37,973 nt of DNA, from positions 1 through 37,973 of the forward strand of contig JAFUXL010000023.1 of the NCBI GenBank assembly GCA_017470905.1, in the 5' to 3' direction. The notes under the pieces were generated by a model. The model made no database searches, was not told the origin of the DNA, and saw only the letters and a program-made list of their open reading frames with translations. The position numbers and the translations under genes are program-made. How positions within the stretch are numbered: the first letter of the stretch is position 1; every line of letters starts with the position of its first letter. This DNA is from Ruminococcus sp. (GTDB taxonomy: Bacteria; Bacillota; Clostridia; Oscillospirales; Ruminococcaceae). Of this stretch, positions 8,577-16,494 are shown piece after piece.

Positions 8577-8767
8577 GCCCTAAAACCAATTTTTTATATT
8601 TTTTATTATGATTGAGGCAATTTAAAATTATTCGGGACAATATACAAAAAAACAATATTCCCCTGCGTCTTGTGCATGATAATATCCATAAATAAGGCGA
8701 AAAAATATTATTTTACATATCCGCATCCAAATATTACCTAAAATTTCAAAAAAAATATTATTTTTCA

Positions 8768-8796
8768 TTGATTTTCTTCAAATAATAATGTATAAT
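8768..8796 (+). promoter_or_regulatory. Promoter of the pectate lyase gene
   Basis: Plus strand: -35 TTGATT at 8768-8773, 17-nt spacer, -10 TATAAT at 8791-8796. It gives a leader of about 56 nt with AGGAGG at 8845-8850 before the ATG at 8859. Confidence 0.75.
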
Positions 8797-8858
8797 ATTT
8801 ACAGCAGTTAATATTTTGTTCAGAAAAATTAAAAAACAATTGTCAGGAGGAATTTTTT

Positions 8859-11558
8859 ATGAAACTGAAAAAATTAACCGCCGCAATTACGAGTATTGTC
8901 ACCATGCTCGCAGGCTCGGCGGTTTACACTCCCTCTTCCGCATTCCCGACTGCCAAGGCCGCACAGAATATCATAGCTTTCCCCGGAGCTGTCGGCGCAG
9001 GAAAATATTCAACGGGCGGACGAGGCGGCGAGGTCTATCACGTCACAAACCTCAACGACAGCGGAACAGGTTCTTTCCGTGATGCCGTAAGCAAATCGGG
9101 AAGAATTGTCGTTTTCGATGTAAGCGGCACTATCGAACTCAAAAGCAATATCCTCTGTCAGAGCAATGTAACCATTGCAGGACAGACTGCCCCCGGCGGT
9201 TCGGGCATAACCCTCAAAAATTATAAAATGGGTATGTCGGGCGATAATATAATCTGCCGCTACATCAGTTCACGTCCCGGTCCCTATGCCTCGACAAGCT
9301 CGGGAAATGACGCATGGGGCGGCGCAAAGGGTTCCAATTCTATCATCGACCACTGCTCAATGGGCTGGACAACCGACGAACAGTGGGGACTTTATTCAAA
9401 TAACCAGTACTACACGGTTCAGTATTCCGTACTTGGCCCTGCGGACTCGTGGGGCGGACATTCAAAGGGTCTGCACGGCTTCGGAATTATGATGGGCAAG
9501 GGCTACCTCACTTTCGACCACAACCTCATAATACATAATGTATCCAGAAATTTCCGTGGAAAAGTCGAGGGTCAGCAGACTGCCGACTTCACAAACAATA
9601 TAATCTATGACTGGGGCTACCAGACGGCATACGGCACTATCGGTCATCTGAATTATGTGAACAATACCCTCAAAGCAGGCAATTCAACTACGGGCGGCTA
9701 TCACTGGATGTATGTTGACAGCGGCACAAAGCCCGAAAATTTCAAGGTCTACTGTGACGGAAACCAGCTCATCAACAAGGACGGCTCTCTCCATGCCATA
9801 ACCTATGACAACTGGTCGGGTGTTACCCTCAAGACGGCTATCGGCATAACCATGAACGATTTGAAATCAACCTCTGCGTTCCAGACTACCGTCAACGGCG
9901 AAAATGTCTCCACTGCACTCACAGCCGAAAGCGCACAGGATTCCTATGACCATGTTGTAAGCTTCGCAGGAAACGGCATCTCCCCCGACAAGAGAACCGC
10001 TATAGACAAGCAGTGCGCAGAAGAAACCAAAAACGGCACAGGCTCATGCAGCGGTACTGCCGCATATGACTCCTCACAGTCCAATCTCGACAAGTATAAA
10101 ATACAGTGCGGTGTTACATATACCTATCCGTCAGCCGTAACCAAAAAGGAAATAACCGACAATGACAACGACGGCATGGACGACAACTGGGAACTCGAAA
10201 GAGGTCTTGACCCCACCGACCCCACCGACTACAAGGGCGATTACTGCGGACAGGGATACATGAACATCGAGTATTACATAAATGACCTTACGGTTGATTC
10301 GTTCCCCGAGGGTGTCGTTGAACTCTCCCCCACGGCGAACGTTCCGGCAATCTCCGCATTTGAAACCATTCAGGCAGAGGATTTCAGCTCGCAGGAGGGC
10401 GTGCGCATCGAGGATACAAGCGGCGGCGGTCAGAATATAGGCTTTATCGAGAACAGCGACTGGATTATGTTCAGAAAAGTCGATTTCGAGGACGGCGCAA
10501 ACAGCTTTACGGGCAGAATTTCGGGCAATTCAGCCGCTATGGAAATTTATGTTGACAATATGAACGGTTCACCTGCTGCAAAGATAAATTTCGCAGGCAC
10601 AGGCGGCTTCGGCGATTATCAGGAGCTTTCCTACAATATCCCTAAAATTGAGGGTGTACACAGCCTTTATATCAAATTCACAGGCGGAGAGGGCTATCTC
10701 ATGAATATGGACAGCTTTGTATTCGGCAAAGATGCCCTCCCGATAAGCGGTCAGCTTGTAAAGGATGCTAAAATAAGCGCAGGTGCTGTTCCAACCGCAT
10801 GGGGAATATCCGAAAATGCCGCAGTCGGCTCTCCCGTATTTGGCGACAGGGCATTTACATTCACTGAACTGCCTGCCGAGGTAACAGGCGGAGAAATTCT
10901 CCTCACAGCCTGCGATGCAAAATCAAGCACGGGCGATACGGTATCATTCACGGCAGGAAAGGACATTGACCTCTATGTCGCACTCGACAGCAGAGTTGAA
11001 AACCTCCCCGAATGGCTTGCCGGTTATGAAAAAGCTCCCCTCACCGCAATGACTTCAAATAATGTTACATTCAATCTCTATAGAAAATCATTCCCGCAGG
11101 GCGAAAATATCACCCTCGGCTCGAACGGTCAGTCCTATCAGTGTGTAAACTTTACTGTAATAGCCGTTGAAAGCAATAACGAACCGCAGACCACAACGGA
11201 GATAACAACAACCGTTCCCGAAACCACAGTAACAACCACGGAACAGACAACGGAGATTACAACCAAAATCACCACAGTTGAAACCACAGAAGAAATAATA
11301 GTCACTTCAACAGAAGAAACCACTTCAGATACCTCCGAAACAGTATTCGGCGACGCAAACGAGGACGGAAAAGTAACCATCTCCGATGCCGTTAGAATAC
11401 TCCAGTATCTTGCGAACAGCGAAAAATATGACCTCTCGCCCAGAGCAAAGGATAACGGAGATGTTGACGAAACAGAGGGCATATCAGGTAAGGATGCCGC
11501 TGTTATCCAGATGGTAGATGCAGGAATATACACTCAGGAACAGCTCCCGTTGAAATAA
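8859..11558 (+). CDS. Secreted PL1-type pectate lyase with CBM6-like module and dockerin
   Basis: An 899-residue cellulosomal enzyme that cleaves de-esterified pectin by beta-elimination. Signal peptide about 1-34. The parallel beta-helix lyase domain (about 38-480) opens with AFPGAVGAGKYSTGGRGGEV and HVTNLNDSGTGSFRDAV, typical of family PL1. It contains SRNFRGK, a likely catalytic Arg region, and an acidic DNDNDGMDD loop near 434. A CBM6-like carbohydrate-binding module lies at about 500-625 (IQAEDFS start, SDWIMFRKVDF). An uncharacterised beta-rich domain spans about 632-768. A Thr/Glu-rich linker (776-826) leads to the dockerin (828-899) with loops DANEDGKVTISD and DVDETEGISGKD, very like the ScaC dockerin. 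It therefore probably docks on ScaA or early ScaB cohesins. PL9 is an alternative family but fits less well. Confidence 0.9.
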   Translation: MKLKKLTAAITSIVTMLAGSAVYTPSSAFPTAKAAQNIIAFPGAVGAGKYSTGGRGGEVYHVTNLNDSGTGSFRDAVSKSGRIVVFDVSGTIELKSNILCQSNVTIAGQTAPGGSGITLKNYKMGMSGDNIICRYISSRPGPYASTSSGNDAWGGAKGSNSIIDHCSMGWTTDEQWGLYSNNQYYTVQYSVLGPADSWGGHSKGLHGFGIMMGKGYLTFDHNLIIHNVSRNFRGKVEGQQTADFTNNIIYDWGYQTAYGTIGHLNYVNNTLKAGNSTTGGYHWMYVDSGTKPENFKVYCDGNQLINKDGSLHAITYDNWSGVTLKTAIGITMNDLKSTSAFQTTVNGENVSTALTAESAQDSYDHVVSFAGNGISPDKRTAIDKQCAEETKNGTGSCSGTAAYDSSQSNLDKYKIQCGVTYTYPSAVTKKEITDNDNDGMDDNWELERGLDPTDPTDYKGDYCGQGYMNIEYYINDLTVDSFPEGVVELSPTANVPAISAFETIQAEDFSSQEGVRIEDTSGGGQNIGFIENSDWIMFRKVDFEDGANSFTGRISGNSAAMEIYVDNMNGSPAAKINFAGTGGFGDYQELSYNIPKIEGVHSLYIKFTGGEGYLMNMDSFVFGKDALPISGQLVKDAKISAGAVPTAWGISENAAVGSPVFGDRAFTFTELPAEVTGGEILLTACDAKSSTGDTVSFTAGKDIDLYVALDSRVENLPEWLAGYEKAPLTAMTSNNVTFNLYRKSFPQGENITLGSNGQSYQCVNFTVIAVESNNEPQTTTEITTTVPETTVTTTEQTTEITTKITTVETTEEIIVTSTEETTSDTSETVFGDANEDGKVTISDAVRILQYLANSEKYDLSPRAKDNGDVDETEGISGKDAAVIQMVDAGIYTQEQLPLK

Positions 11559-11576
11559 ATATTAAATAAAAATACA

Positions 11577-11607
11577 AAAATCCTCTGCTGCGGCAGGGGA
11601 TTTTTTT
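11577..11607 (+). terminator. Terminator after the pectate lyase gene
   Basis: A 10-bp stem (aatcctctgc with gcaggggatt, one G-U) has a tgcg loop and is followed by seven T. The A-run on the other side means it may also end the convergent gene at 11638. Confidence 0.85.
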
Positions 11608-11637
11608 GGTATATTTTTGATATTTTCGTCAATAATA

Positions 11638-12156
11638 TTACTGTTCGTCAATGATTTTCGGAGCAGGAGCATTTTCTTTCTGCTGTTTTTTTAATTTCCT
11701 GATACGTCTTTCCTCTGCCGCCTCGTATGACACAAGCTGTATGACTGCGAAAGCAGCCGCCATGACAAAGGGCGCAATACACGGAATTATTCTTGATTTA
11801 TACATATCGCTTACGGGGGTCATCGTGTACTTATCGCTCCAGCCTGCACGGTCGGCATGGTCACATAGTTTATAGAGCATTGTCATGCACAGTGCAAACC
11901 CCGAACAAGAAAAGACAAGGGATATTACATTAATTATATTTTTCCTGAATATGCATAGAACAGCCCCCAGCGTCATAAGAATACCCGAAAGGACAAGCAG
12001 TATCCCGACATTCCCAAGCTCCGCACCGTAGCTTTCACGGTTGTAGTATACTCCGGCACCCGAAAGAATTGTCATCATACAGGGATATATCAGCGTAAGG
12101 ACGAGCATTGCCGTCTTAAAAAATATAATAATGCGATTTTTTCGTTTTTTTTCCAT
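11638..12156 (-). CDS. Small four-helix membrane protein, unknown function
   Basis: A 172-residue protein I do not recognise. It starts with a basic stretch (MEKKRKNR) and has four hydrophobic segments at about 10-33, 48-68, 73-95 and 124-146. The C-terminal tail is highly charged (EERRIRKLKKQQKE). The loop between helices 3 and 4 is soluble and holds DKYTMTPVSDMYKSR. CAGGAGC stands before the ATG at 12156. It is transcribed divergently from spoIVB across a 152-bp gap and convergently with the pectate lyase; nothing in the context indicates a function. Confidence 0.7.
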   Translation of the reverse strand: MEKKRKNRIIIFFKTAMLVLTLIYPCMMTILSGAGVYYNRESYGAELGNVGILLVLSGILMTLGAVLCIFRKNIINVISLVFSCSGFALCMTMLYKLCDHADRAGWSDKYTMTPVSDMYKSRIIPCIAPFVMAAAFAVIQLVSYEAAEERRIRKLKKQQKENAPAPKIIDEQ

Positions 12157-12308
12157 ATTACGCTCCTGTTAATGGGTTTATTGCTGATATTTTTCAATAG
12201 TAAAACGCTCCGAAGGCGATAAAATATTATTAAGCTTTAAAATCCTTATCTCCCCGATTCCGGGCAGAGATACGGAATATAAATATATCTGCCGAAAGGA
12301 GCAGGAAA

Positions 12309-13481
12309 ATGAAAATAAATCTGAAAAGGACAGCCGCACTGATATTATCCTCATCAATGCTTTCATTATTCGCAGCGGCTGAATATTACTCCGAAAAGCT
12401 GCCCGTGAGCCTCATGGCGGACAGGGGAAAGAGTATCGAAATAGCCGCATATCCGCATTTGTCATGCACAAAGGACGGAGACAAAAACGCAGAGGTTTCC
12501 CTTTTCGGTGCTATCCCCGTGAAGAATATCGAGATAGATGAAAGAGAAATTCCCATTCTCGCCGTCGGCGGAAATACATTCGGAATAAAACTGCTCATGC
12601 AGGGCGTACTCGTCACGGGTCTCGGTGAAGTAATTGACGAAAACGGCATAAAATGCTGTCCGGCCGATGAAGCAGGACTTAAAAAGGGCGATATAATAAA
12701 AACCGTTAATAATATCCCCGTTGACTCAAATTCGCAGTTTCAGGATATAGTCAATTCCGCCGAAAACATTACCCTCAGCGTACAGCGTGACGGAGAGAAT
12801 TTTAAAACCGACATCACCCCGGCAGTATCCGCAGCAGGCGGCAGAAAATGCGGTATGTGGATACGTGACAGCATTGCAGGCATAGGAACCATGACGTTCA
12901 TCGACCCCGAAACGGGAAAATTCGGCGGTCTTGGCCATCCGATATGCGATACCGATACGGGAGAGCTTATCCCCGTACAGAGCGGAGAAGCCGTCACGGT
13001 CGAAATCACCGACGCAAAAAAAGGCGCAGCAGGCATTCCCGGAGAGATACACGGAAGATTTTCGGGAGAAAGCTGCGGAGAACTTACTCTTAATACCGAT
13101 ACGGGCGTATACGGAACGCTGAATGAAGAAGCACTTAAAAATATCTGTTCGGGAACAGAAATGCTCCGTCTCGGCTGCCGTCAGGATATAACCGAGGGCG
13201 ATGCCTGTATCTATACATCTGTATGCGGTGAGGCTCCGCAGAAATATTCCGCCGTTATTGAGAGGGTTGACTACAGCAGCGATGATACAAAAAATATGAT
13301 AATACGCATAACGGACGAGGAGCTTATCGAGCGGACAGGCGGTATAATTCAGGGCATGAGCGGCAGTCCGATAATTCAGAACGATAAAATAATCGGTGCG
13401 GTAACTCATGTATTCGTTGCCGACCCGACAAGGGGCTACGGAATATTCGCCGAAAACATGATAAAGGACTGCGAGGGCTAA
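12309..13481 (+). CDS. spoIVB: SpoIVB-type serine peptidase (family S55)
   Basis: A 390-residue protease. In Bacillus, SpoIVB is secreted from the forespore and triggers sigma-K activation through SpoIVFA. Visible parts: an N-terminal signal or anchor segment (about 5-24), a PDZ domain at about 97-170 (PADEAGLKKGDIIKTVNN), and a trypsin-like domain. The likely catalytic set is His210 (KFGGLGHPI), Asp336 (RITDEEL) and Ser351 (QGMSGSPI). The His-Ser and Asp-Ser distances (141 and 15) fit the B. subtilis enzyme. The VTHVFVADPTRGYGIF ending is also diagnostic. AAAGGAG stands before the ATG. Its presence suggests an ability to sporulate, or a retained remnant of it. In many clostridia spo0A follows spoIVB; here a convergent ptsH follows instead. 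Confidence 0.92.
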   Translation: MKINLKRTAALILSSSMLSLFAAAEYYSEKLPVSLMADRGKSIEIAAYPHLSCTKDGDKNAEVSLFGAIPVKNIEIDEREIPILAVGGNTFGIKLLMQGVLVTGLGEVIDENGIKCCPADEAGLKKGDIIKTVNNIPVDSNSQFQDIVNSAENITLSVQRDGENFKTDITPAVSAAGGRKCGMWIRDSIAGIGTMTFIDPETGKFGGLGHPICDTDTGELIPVQSGEAVTVEITDAKKGAAGIPGEIHGRFSGESCGELTLNTDTGVYGTLNEEALKNICSGTEMLRLGCRQDITEGDACIYTSVCGEAPQKYSAVIERVDYSSDDTKNMIIRITDEELIERTGGIIQGMSGSPIIQNDKIIGAVTHVFVADPTRGYGIFAENMIKDCEG

Positions 13482-13515
13482 AAAAAGAACCGCTGCTGCA
13501 TAATGCGGCGGCGGT
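13480..13515. terminator. Hairpin between spoIVB and ptsH
   Basis: Arms accgctgctgca (13489-13500) and tgcggcggcggt (13504-13515) pair over 12 bp in the plus-strand RNA with two G-U pairs. In the minus-strand RNA there are two C-A mismatches, but the hairpin is followed by a run of seven T (13480-13486). It most likely ends ptsH and may act in both directions. Confidence 0.6.
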
Positions 13516-13534
13516 CTGAGAATTTACGTTTTTA

Positions 13535-13807
13535 TTATCTGTTTTCTTCGCTGAAACCGCTGTCTACGAGGTCAATAAGTGCATCAACAGCAGCTCTTTC
13601 GTCAGAACCGTCAGCGATAACCTTGATGTTAGTACCGCCTACGATACCGAGTGAAAGAATACCGAGAAGGCTCTTTGCATTTACTCTGCGCTCTTCCTTT
13701 TCAATCCAGATGGACGATTTGAACTCATTAGCCTTCTGAATGAAAAACGTTGCAGGTCTTGCGTGAAGTCCAACCTGATTCTTAACCAATACTTCTCTGA
13801 CAAACAT
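13535..13807 (-). CDS. ptsH: Phosphocarrier protein HPr
   Basis: A 90-residue HPr-family protein. HPr passes phosphate from enzyme I to sugar-specific EIIA at His15 and, in Firmicutes, is also phosphorylated at Ser46 by HPr kinase for carbon catabolite control. Both residues are present at exactly these positions (QVGLHARPA and NAKSLLGILSLGI), so it is not the His-lacking Crh form. The ATG at 13807 follows AGGAGAG. No ptsI is adjacent, as in several Ruminococcaceae where HPr may serve regulation more than transport (inference). It has its own near-consensus promoter. Confidence 0.92.
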   Translation of the reverse strand: MFVREVLVKNQVGLHARPATFFIQKANEFKSSIWIEKEERRVNAKSLLGILSLGIVGGTNIKVIADGSDERAAVDALIDLVDSGFSEENR

Positions 13808-13880
13808 ATACAACTCTCCTATCTCTGTAGTTAGCGGCAATACAACACCGCCATGCAAATAAGTTTCTTTGCTGATTATT

Positions 13881-13909
13881 ATTATACAATGGATTTTTCC
13901 GATAGTCAA
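13881..13909 (-). promoter_or_regulatory. Promoter of ptsH
   Basis: Minus strand: -35 TTGACT at 13904-13909, 17-nt spacer, -10 TATAAT at 13881-13886. The leader is about 67 nt. Confidence 0.8.
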
Positions 13910-14134
13910 CGGATTTTTTTATTAAATCATGAAGTTTTGCATATTTTCTACATTTAGATTAAAGTATGGTGTATTTTTTTCGTTTTGCTTGTTAATTATC
14001 ACAAGAAAAAATGTTAAAGGCTATTGTTCAAGATATATAATTTTCAACAGAATATTATGTTGATATTGCTAAGAGGAGAAATTCCGCAAAGATATACATT
14101 TTGTTGACGTAACTTTTGACTATAAATGGAAATT

Positions 14135-14168
14135 TCCGAATAATTCAAAGAATTTTTCGGATTTTTTC
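14135..14168 (+). terminator. First plus-strand orphan terminator
   Basis: The hairpin is built of ccgaa-t-aattc, loop aaa, gaatt-t-ttcgg (10 bp with one 1x1 mismatch), followed by ATTTTTT. On the minus strand no T-run follows, so it works only for plus-strand transcription. Confidence 0.55.
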
Positions 14169-14210
14169 CGTATATCCCCCGTATGCATCGGGGGATATAC
14201 GGCTTTTTAT
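14168..14210 (+). terminator. Second, very strong plus-strand orphan terminator
   Basis: A perfect 14-bp stem (ccgtatatcccccg with cgggggatatacgg) has a 7-nt loop and is followed by cTTTTTat. No T-run follows on the minus strand. Confidence 0.8.
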
Positions 14211-14410
14211 TGTACTTTTTTGTGCATTATAACTAATAATCCCAAATCCGCTCAGTCAAAGCCCCGAAATACAGATTATTTCATGCAGATAAAAAATATA
14301 CAATGCATATTAATTTACAGAATGTATTTTTTACAGACTATTTAAAAAAATAATCTATCTTTTTTGCCGTTTATTAAAAATTGTGTTTACAAATTAAAAA
14401 ATTATTCATT

Positions 14411-15127
14411 TTAATCTTTTTTTGATATGCACGGGTGTTCCGAGATATATTTTTCGTACATCTCGGGGCGGCGCATTGCGGTTATTTCAAGACTCTGCTG
14501 TTTTCTCCATTTCTGTATATTTTCATGGTGTCCCGAAAGCAGAATTTCGGGGACTTTTTCGCCCTCCCATATTTCGGGTCTTGTGTAATGGGGATATTCG
14601 AGAAGTCCGCTGTATATGCTCTCCTCCATGAAGCAGACATTATCCGTAAGTACCCCGTCGCACATTCTTGCAACCGCATCAGTTACTGCCATTGCAGGAA
14701 TTTCTCCCCCTGTGAGGACGTAATCGCCTGCGGAAATTTCCTCATCGACTATCCTGTCTATAATCCTCTGGTCAACTCCCTCGTAGTGACCGCAAAGTAT
14801 TGCGATATTTTCCAGCCTTGAAAGCTCTGCGGCTCTTTCCTGCGTGAAGATTTTTCCTTTCGGCGACATATATATTGTATGCGGTTTGGTACCCATTTCG
14901 TCACAGACAGCCATGTAGCACCTGTAAATCGGTTCGCACTGCATAACCATTCCCATGCCGCCGCCGTAAGGCGTATCGTCAACACGATTGTGCTTATTGT
15001 ATGCATAATCTCTTATCTGACGGCAGTTTATTTCAATCAGTCCTGCTTTTCTCGCCCTGCCTATAATGCTTCCGCCGAGTACAGCCTCACACATTTCGGG
15101 AAAAAGCGTCATTATTTCTATTCTCAT
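14411..15127 (-). CDS. trmD: tRNA (guanine-37-N1)-methyltransferase
   Basis: A 238-residue SPOUT-class enzyme that methylates G37 next to the anticodon using S-adenosylmethionine, preventing frameshifts. The family motifs are clear: the MRIEIMTLFPEM start, DDTPYGGGMGMV, LCGHYEGVDQR, the knot sequence GDYVLTGGE with AMAVTDAVARM, and LEYPHYTRP near the end. Length is typical. Its ATG overlaps the rimM stop by four bases (ATGA), so the pair is co-translated. The usual rpsP and rplS neighbours are absent. Confidence 0.97.
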   Translation of the reverse strand: MRIEIMTLFPEMCEAVLGGSIIGRARKAGLIEINCRQIRDYAYNKHNRVDDTPYGGGMGMVMQCEPIYRCYMAVCDEMGTKPHTIYMSPKGKIFTQERAAELSRLENIAILCGHYEGVDQRIIDRIVDEEISAGDYVLTGGEIPAMAVTDAVARMCDGVLTDNVCFMEESIYSGLLEYPHYTRPEIWEGEKVPEILLSGHHENIQKWRKQQSLEITAMRRPEMYEKYISEHPCISKKD

Positions 15128-15624
15128 TCAAAAAGCCCCTCCAGCGGACGGATAAGCATTAAATTGCCGTCAACGTCCGTATTTATTATAACATCGGGAA
15201 TTGCAGGAACGAGATATTCCCTTTCGCCGCCGATTACATATACATCATTTGCACCCGTCTGCATGACATCTTTTATTTTTCCGTATAAAAACCCTGTATC
15301 TGCGTCCCTGACCTCCATGCCGATTAAATCCTGTATGAAATACGTATCTTCGCCGAGTTCCAAATCATCACGGTGCATGAAGAATATTTTATTGCGCAGT
15401 TTTTCGGCATCTTCGGGGGTATCTACGCCCTGTAGCTTTGCTATCACCATATTTTTGAAAACCCTTGAACGTTCGATAACAAGTTCTTTTTTATCCTTTC
15501 CGATAAAAAGCCTGTCAAATTCGCAGAGAAGTTCGGGAGTATCGGTATAGGGCATTATTTTGACCTCTCCCCTTATGCCGTGGGTGGTTACAATTTTTCC
15601 TGCCTCAAGAAATTCTTTTTTCAT
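15124..15624 (-). CDS. rimM: 16S rRNA processing protein RimM
   Basis: A 166-residue ribosome maturation factor for the 30S head. The N-terminal RimM domain begins EAGKIVTTHGIRGEVKI, and the PRC-barrel domain starts near DLIGMEVRDADTGFLYGKI and holds GANDVYVI and YLVPAIPDVI. AGGAGG directly precedes the ATG at 15624. It is the first gene of rimM-trmD. The transcript begins about 346 nt upstream and includes three long stem-loop repeats, the nearest ending about 25 nt before the start codon. Confidence 0.96.
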   Translation of the reverse strand: MKKEFLEAGKIVTTHGIRGEVKIMPYTDTPELLCEFDRLFIGKDKKELVIERSRVFKNMVIAKLQGVDTPEDAEKLRNKIFFMHRDDLELGEDTYFIQDLIGMEVRDADTGFLYGKIKDVMQTGANDVYVIGGEREYLVPAIPDVIINTDVDGNLMLIRPLEGLFE

Positions 15625-15635
15625 AAAAACCTCCT

Positions 15636-15923
15636 ATTTAAAATCGTCAAATTTCGCCTTTTTAAGCTTGCCATTCCGTTCACTCCGCAAAGCTCCGTTC
15701 TCTCTCATGGCAAGGGCGAAATTTTCCTCTTATTTAAAATCGTCAAATTTGTGCTTTTATGGCTTGCCTACTCACTCACTTCACTGCGTTTCGTTCATTC
15801 ATACGGCAAGGCGCAAATTTTCCTCTTATTTAAAATCGTCAAATTTGCGCTTTTATGGCTTGCCTACTCACTCACTTCACTGCGTTTCGTTCATTCATAC
15901 GGCAAGACGCAAATTTTCCTCTT
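15636..15923 (-). repeat. Three tandem 96-bp stem-loop repeats in the rimM leader
   Basis: The units begin near 15636, 15732 and 15828, an exact 96-bp period. Each holds a 76-nt hairpin: 15649-15724, 15745-15820 and 15841-15916. Units 2 and 3 are almost identical; unit 1 is diverged but keeps perfect arms (aaatttcgcc/ggcgaaattt and cttgccat/atggcaag). A 20-nt flank reading TTGACGATTTTAAATA in the rimM sense joins the units. Related copies occur at 17887-17972 and 28068-28143. This is the main content of the 444-bp gap 15625-16068. Confidence 0.85.
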
Positions 15924-15939
15924 AAAAAATTATATATCC

Positions 15940-15956
15940 CTCCGCCGGCGGCGGAG
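15940..15956. repeat. GC-rich palindrome at the start of the rimM transcript
   Basis: ctccgcc, loop ggc, ggcggag: a perfect 7-bp hairpin in AT-rich surroundings, just downstream of the predicted rimM transcription start. Similar palindromes occur at 23287-23303 and 30844-30866. Confidence 0.6.
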
Positions 15957-15977
15957 AGATTTTAACTTATCTATTGC

Positions 15978-16006
15978 AGTATATAATATTTTACTGATTT
16001 TGTCAA
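15978..16006 (-). promoter_or_regulatory. Promoter of rimM-trmD
   Basis: Minus strand: -35 TTGACA at 16001-16006, 17-nt spacer, -10 TATACT at 15978-15983. It places the three 96-bp repeats inside a 5' leader of about 346 nt. Confidence 0.75.
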
Positions 16007-16068
16007 GAAGAATATAATCTTTTTTTGCGGCAATAATATTATCATCATAATCCGAAAGAAGTGATAAT

Positions 16069-16296
16069 GTGGTAGAAATTTATTCCTCCGATTACTGCAT
16101 ATGGAGCAGGAAAATGAAAAATTACCTCAATTCAAAAGGCATTGACTACCGCTCAATAGATGCTGCCGAACCCGAAAATGCAAAAAAAGCCTTTGAGCTT
16201 ACGGGTCAGCGTGGAATACCGGTGACCATAATAGGCGATACTCCGATAGTCGGCTATAATACACAGGCTGTTGATAATGCCCTCGCAAAGCTCTGA
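16069..16296 (+). CDS. Glutaredoxin-like thioredoxin-fold protein
   Basis: A 75-residue complete thioredoxin-fold protein of the glutaredoxin/NrdH size class. The redox motif is CIWS (Cys10 to Ser13), so it is monothiol. The cis-proline motif RGIPVTIIGD and the C-terminal IVGYNTQAVDNAL follow as usual. It starts with GTG at 16069; the overlapping ATG two bases upstream is out of frame. The weak site GAAAGAAG stands upstream. The substrate is unknown. It is a single-gene unit ended by its own terminator. Confidence 0.85.
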   Translation: MVEIYSSDYCIWSRKMKNYLNSKGIDYRSIDAAEPENAKKAFELTGQRGIPVTIIGDTPIVGYNTQAVDNALAKL

Positions 16297-16299
16297 CAC

Positions 16300-16327
16300 A
16301 TTCCCCCGCATACAACGGGGGATTTTA
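16300..16327 (+). terminator. Terminator after the glutaredoxin-like gene
   Basis: A 7-bp GC-rich stem (tcccccg/cggggga) with a 7-nt loop, followed by TTTT. Confidence 0.8.
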
Positions 16328-16494
16328 TCATTCTGTAATTATTTTTTCATTTATGTAATACTATGAAATATTTTCTAAAGAATATTTTCATTGTATTGTA
16401 TAAATATAGCAACCGCCCTGTCATCAAATTTTCACGTTAGCAAGATATAATTTATTAAAGGGGGTCTCCCCCATTCAGGATAGGAGGTTTTCAA

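Larger units (their letters stand above)
14116..14210 (+). ncRNA. Possible small RNA ending in a double terminator
   Basis: This lies in the 603-bp gap between ptsH and trmD (13808-14410). A possible plus-strand promoter (TTGACT at 14116-14121, 17 nt, AATAAT at 14139-14144) is followed by two intrinsic terminator hairpins in a row. There is no plus-strand gene upstream within the gap to explain them. A second possible -10 (TATAAT at 14036-14041) would give an RNA of about 160 nt. No reading frame with a ribosome site was found. The rest of the gap (13910-14030, 14211-14410) is AT-rich and shows nothing else. Confidence 0.3.

Noticed and set aside
8440-8655. 71-codon minus-strand frame upstream of the GtrA-like gene
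   Set aside because: It spans the GtrA promoter and ribosome site and overlaps the gene in another frame.
12726-13409. Minus-strand frame of 227 codons
   Set aside because: Lies wholly within spoIVB on the opposite strand; composition typical of a shadow frame.
13929-14063. 44-codon plus-strand frame before the orphan terminators
   Set aside because: No ribosome site and AT-driven composition.
14879-15550. Plus-strand frame of 223 codons
   Set aside because: Antisense to trmD and rimM, both unmistakable.
15636-15923. Possible CRISPR array because of regular 96-bp spacing
   Set aside because: The whole unit repeats, with no short repeat separated by unique spacers, and no cas genes are present.
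15560-16017. Two plus-strand frames with repeated peptide units (LKSSNLRFYGLPTHSLHCVS type)
   Set aside because: The repeated peptide comes from the 96-bp stem-loop repeats, and the frames overlap rimM and its promoter on the other strand.
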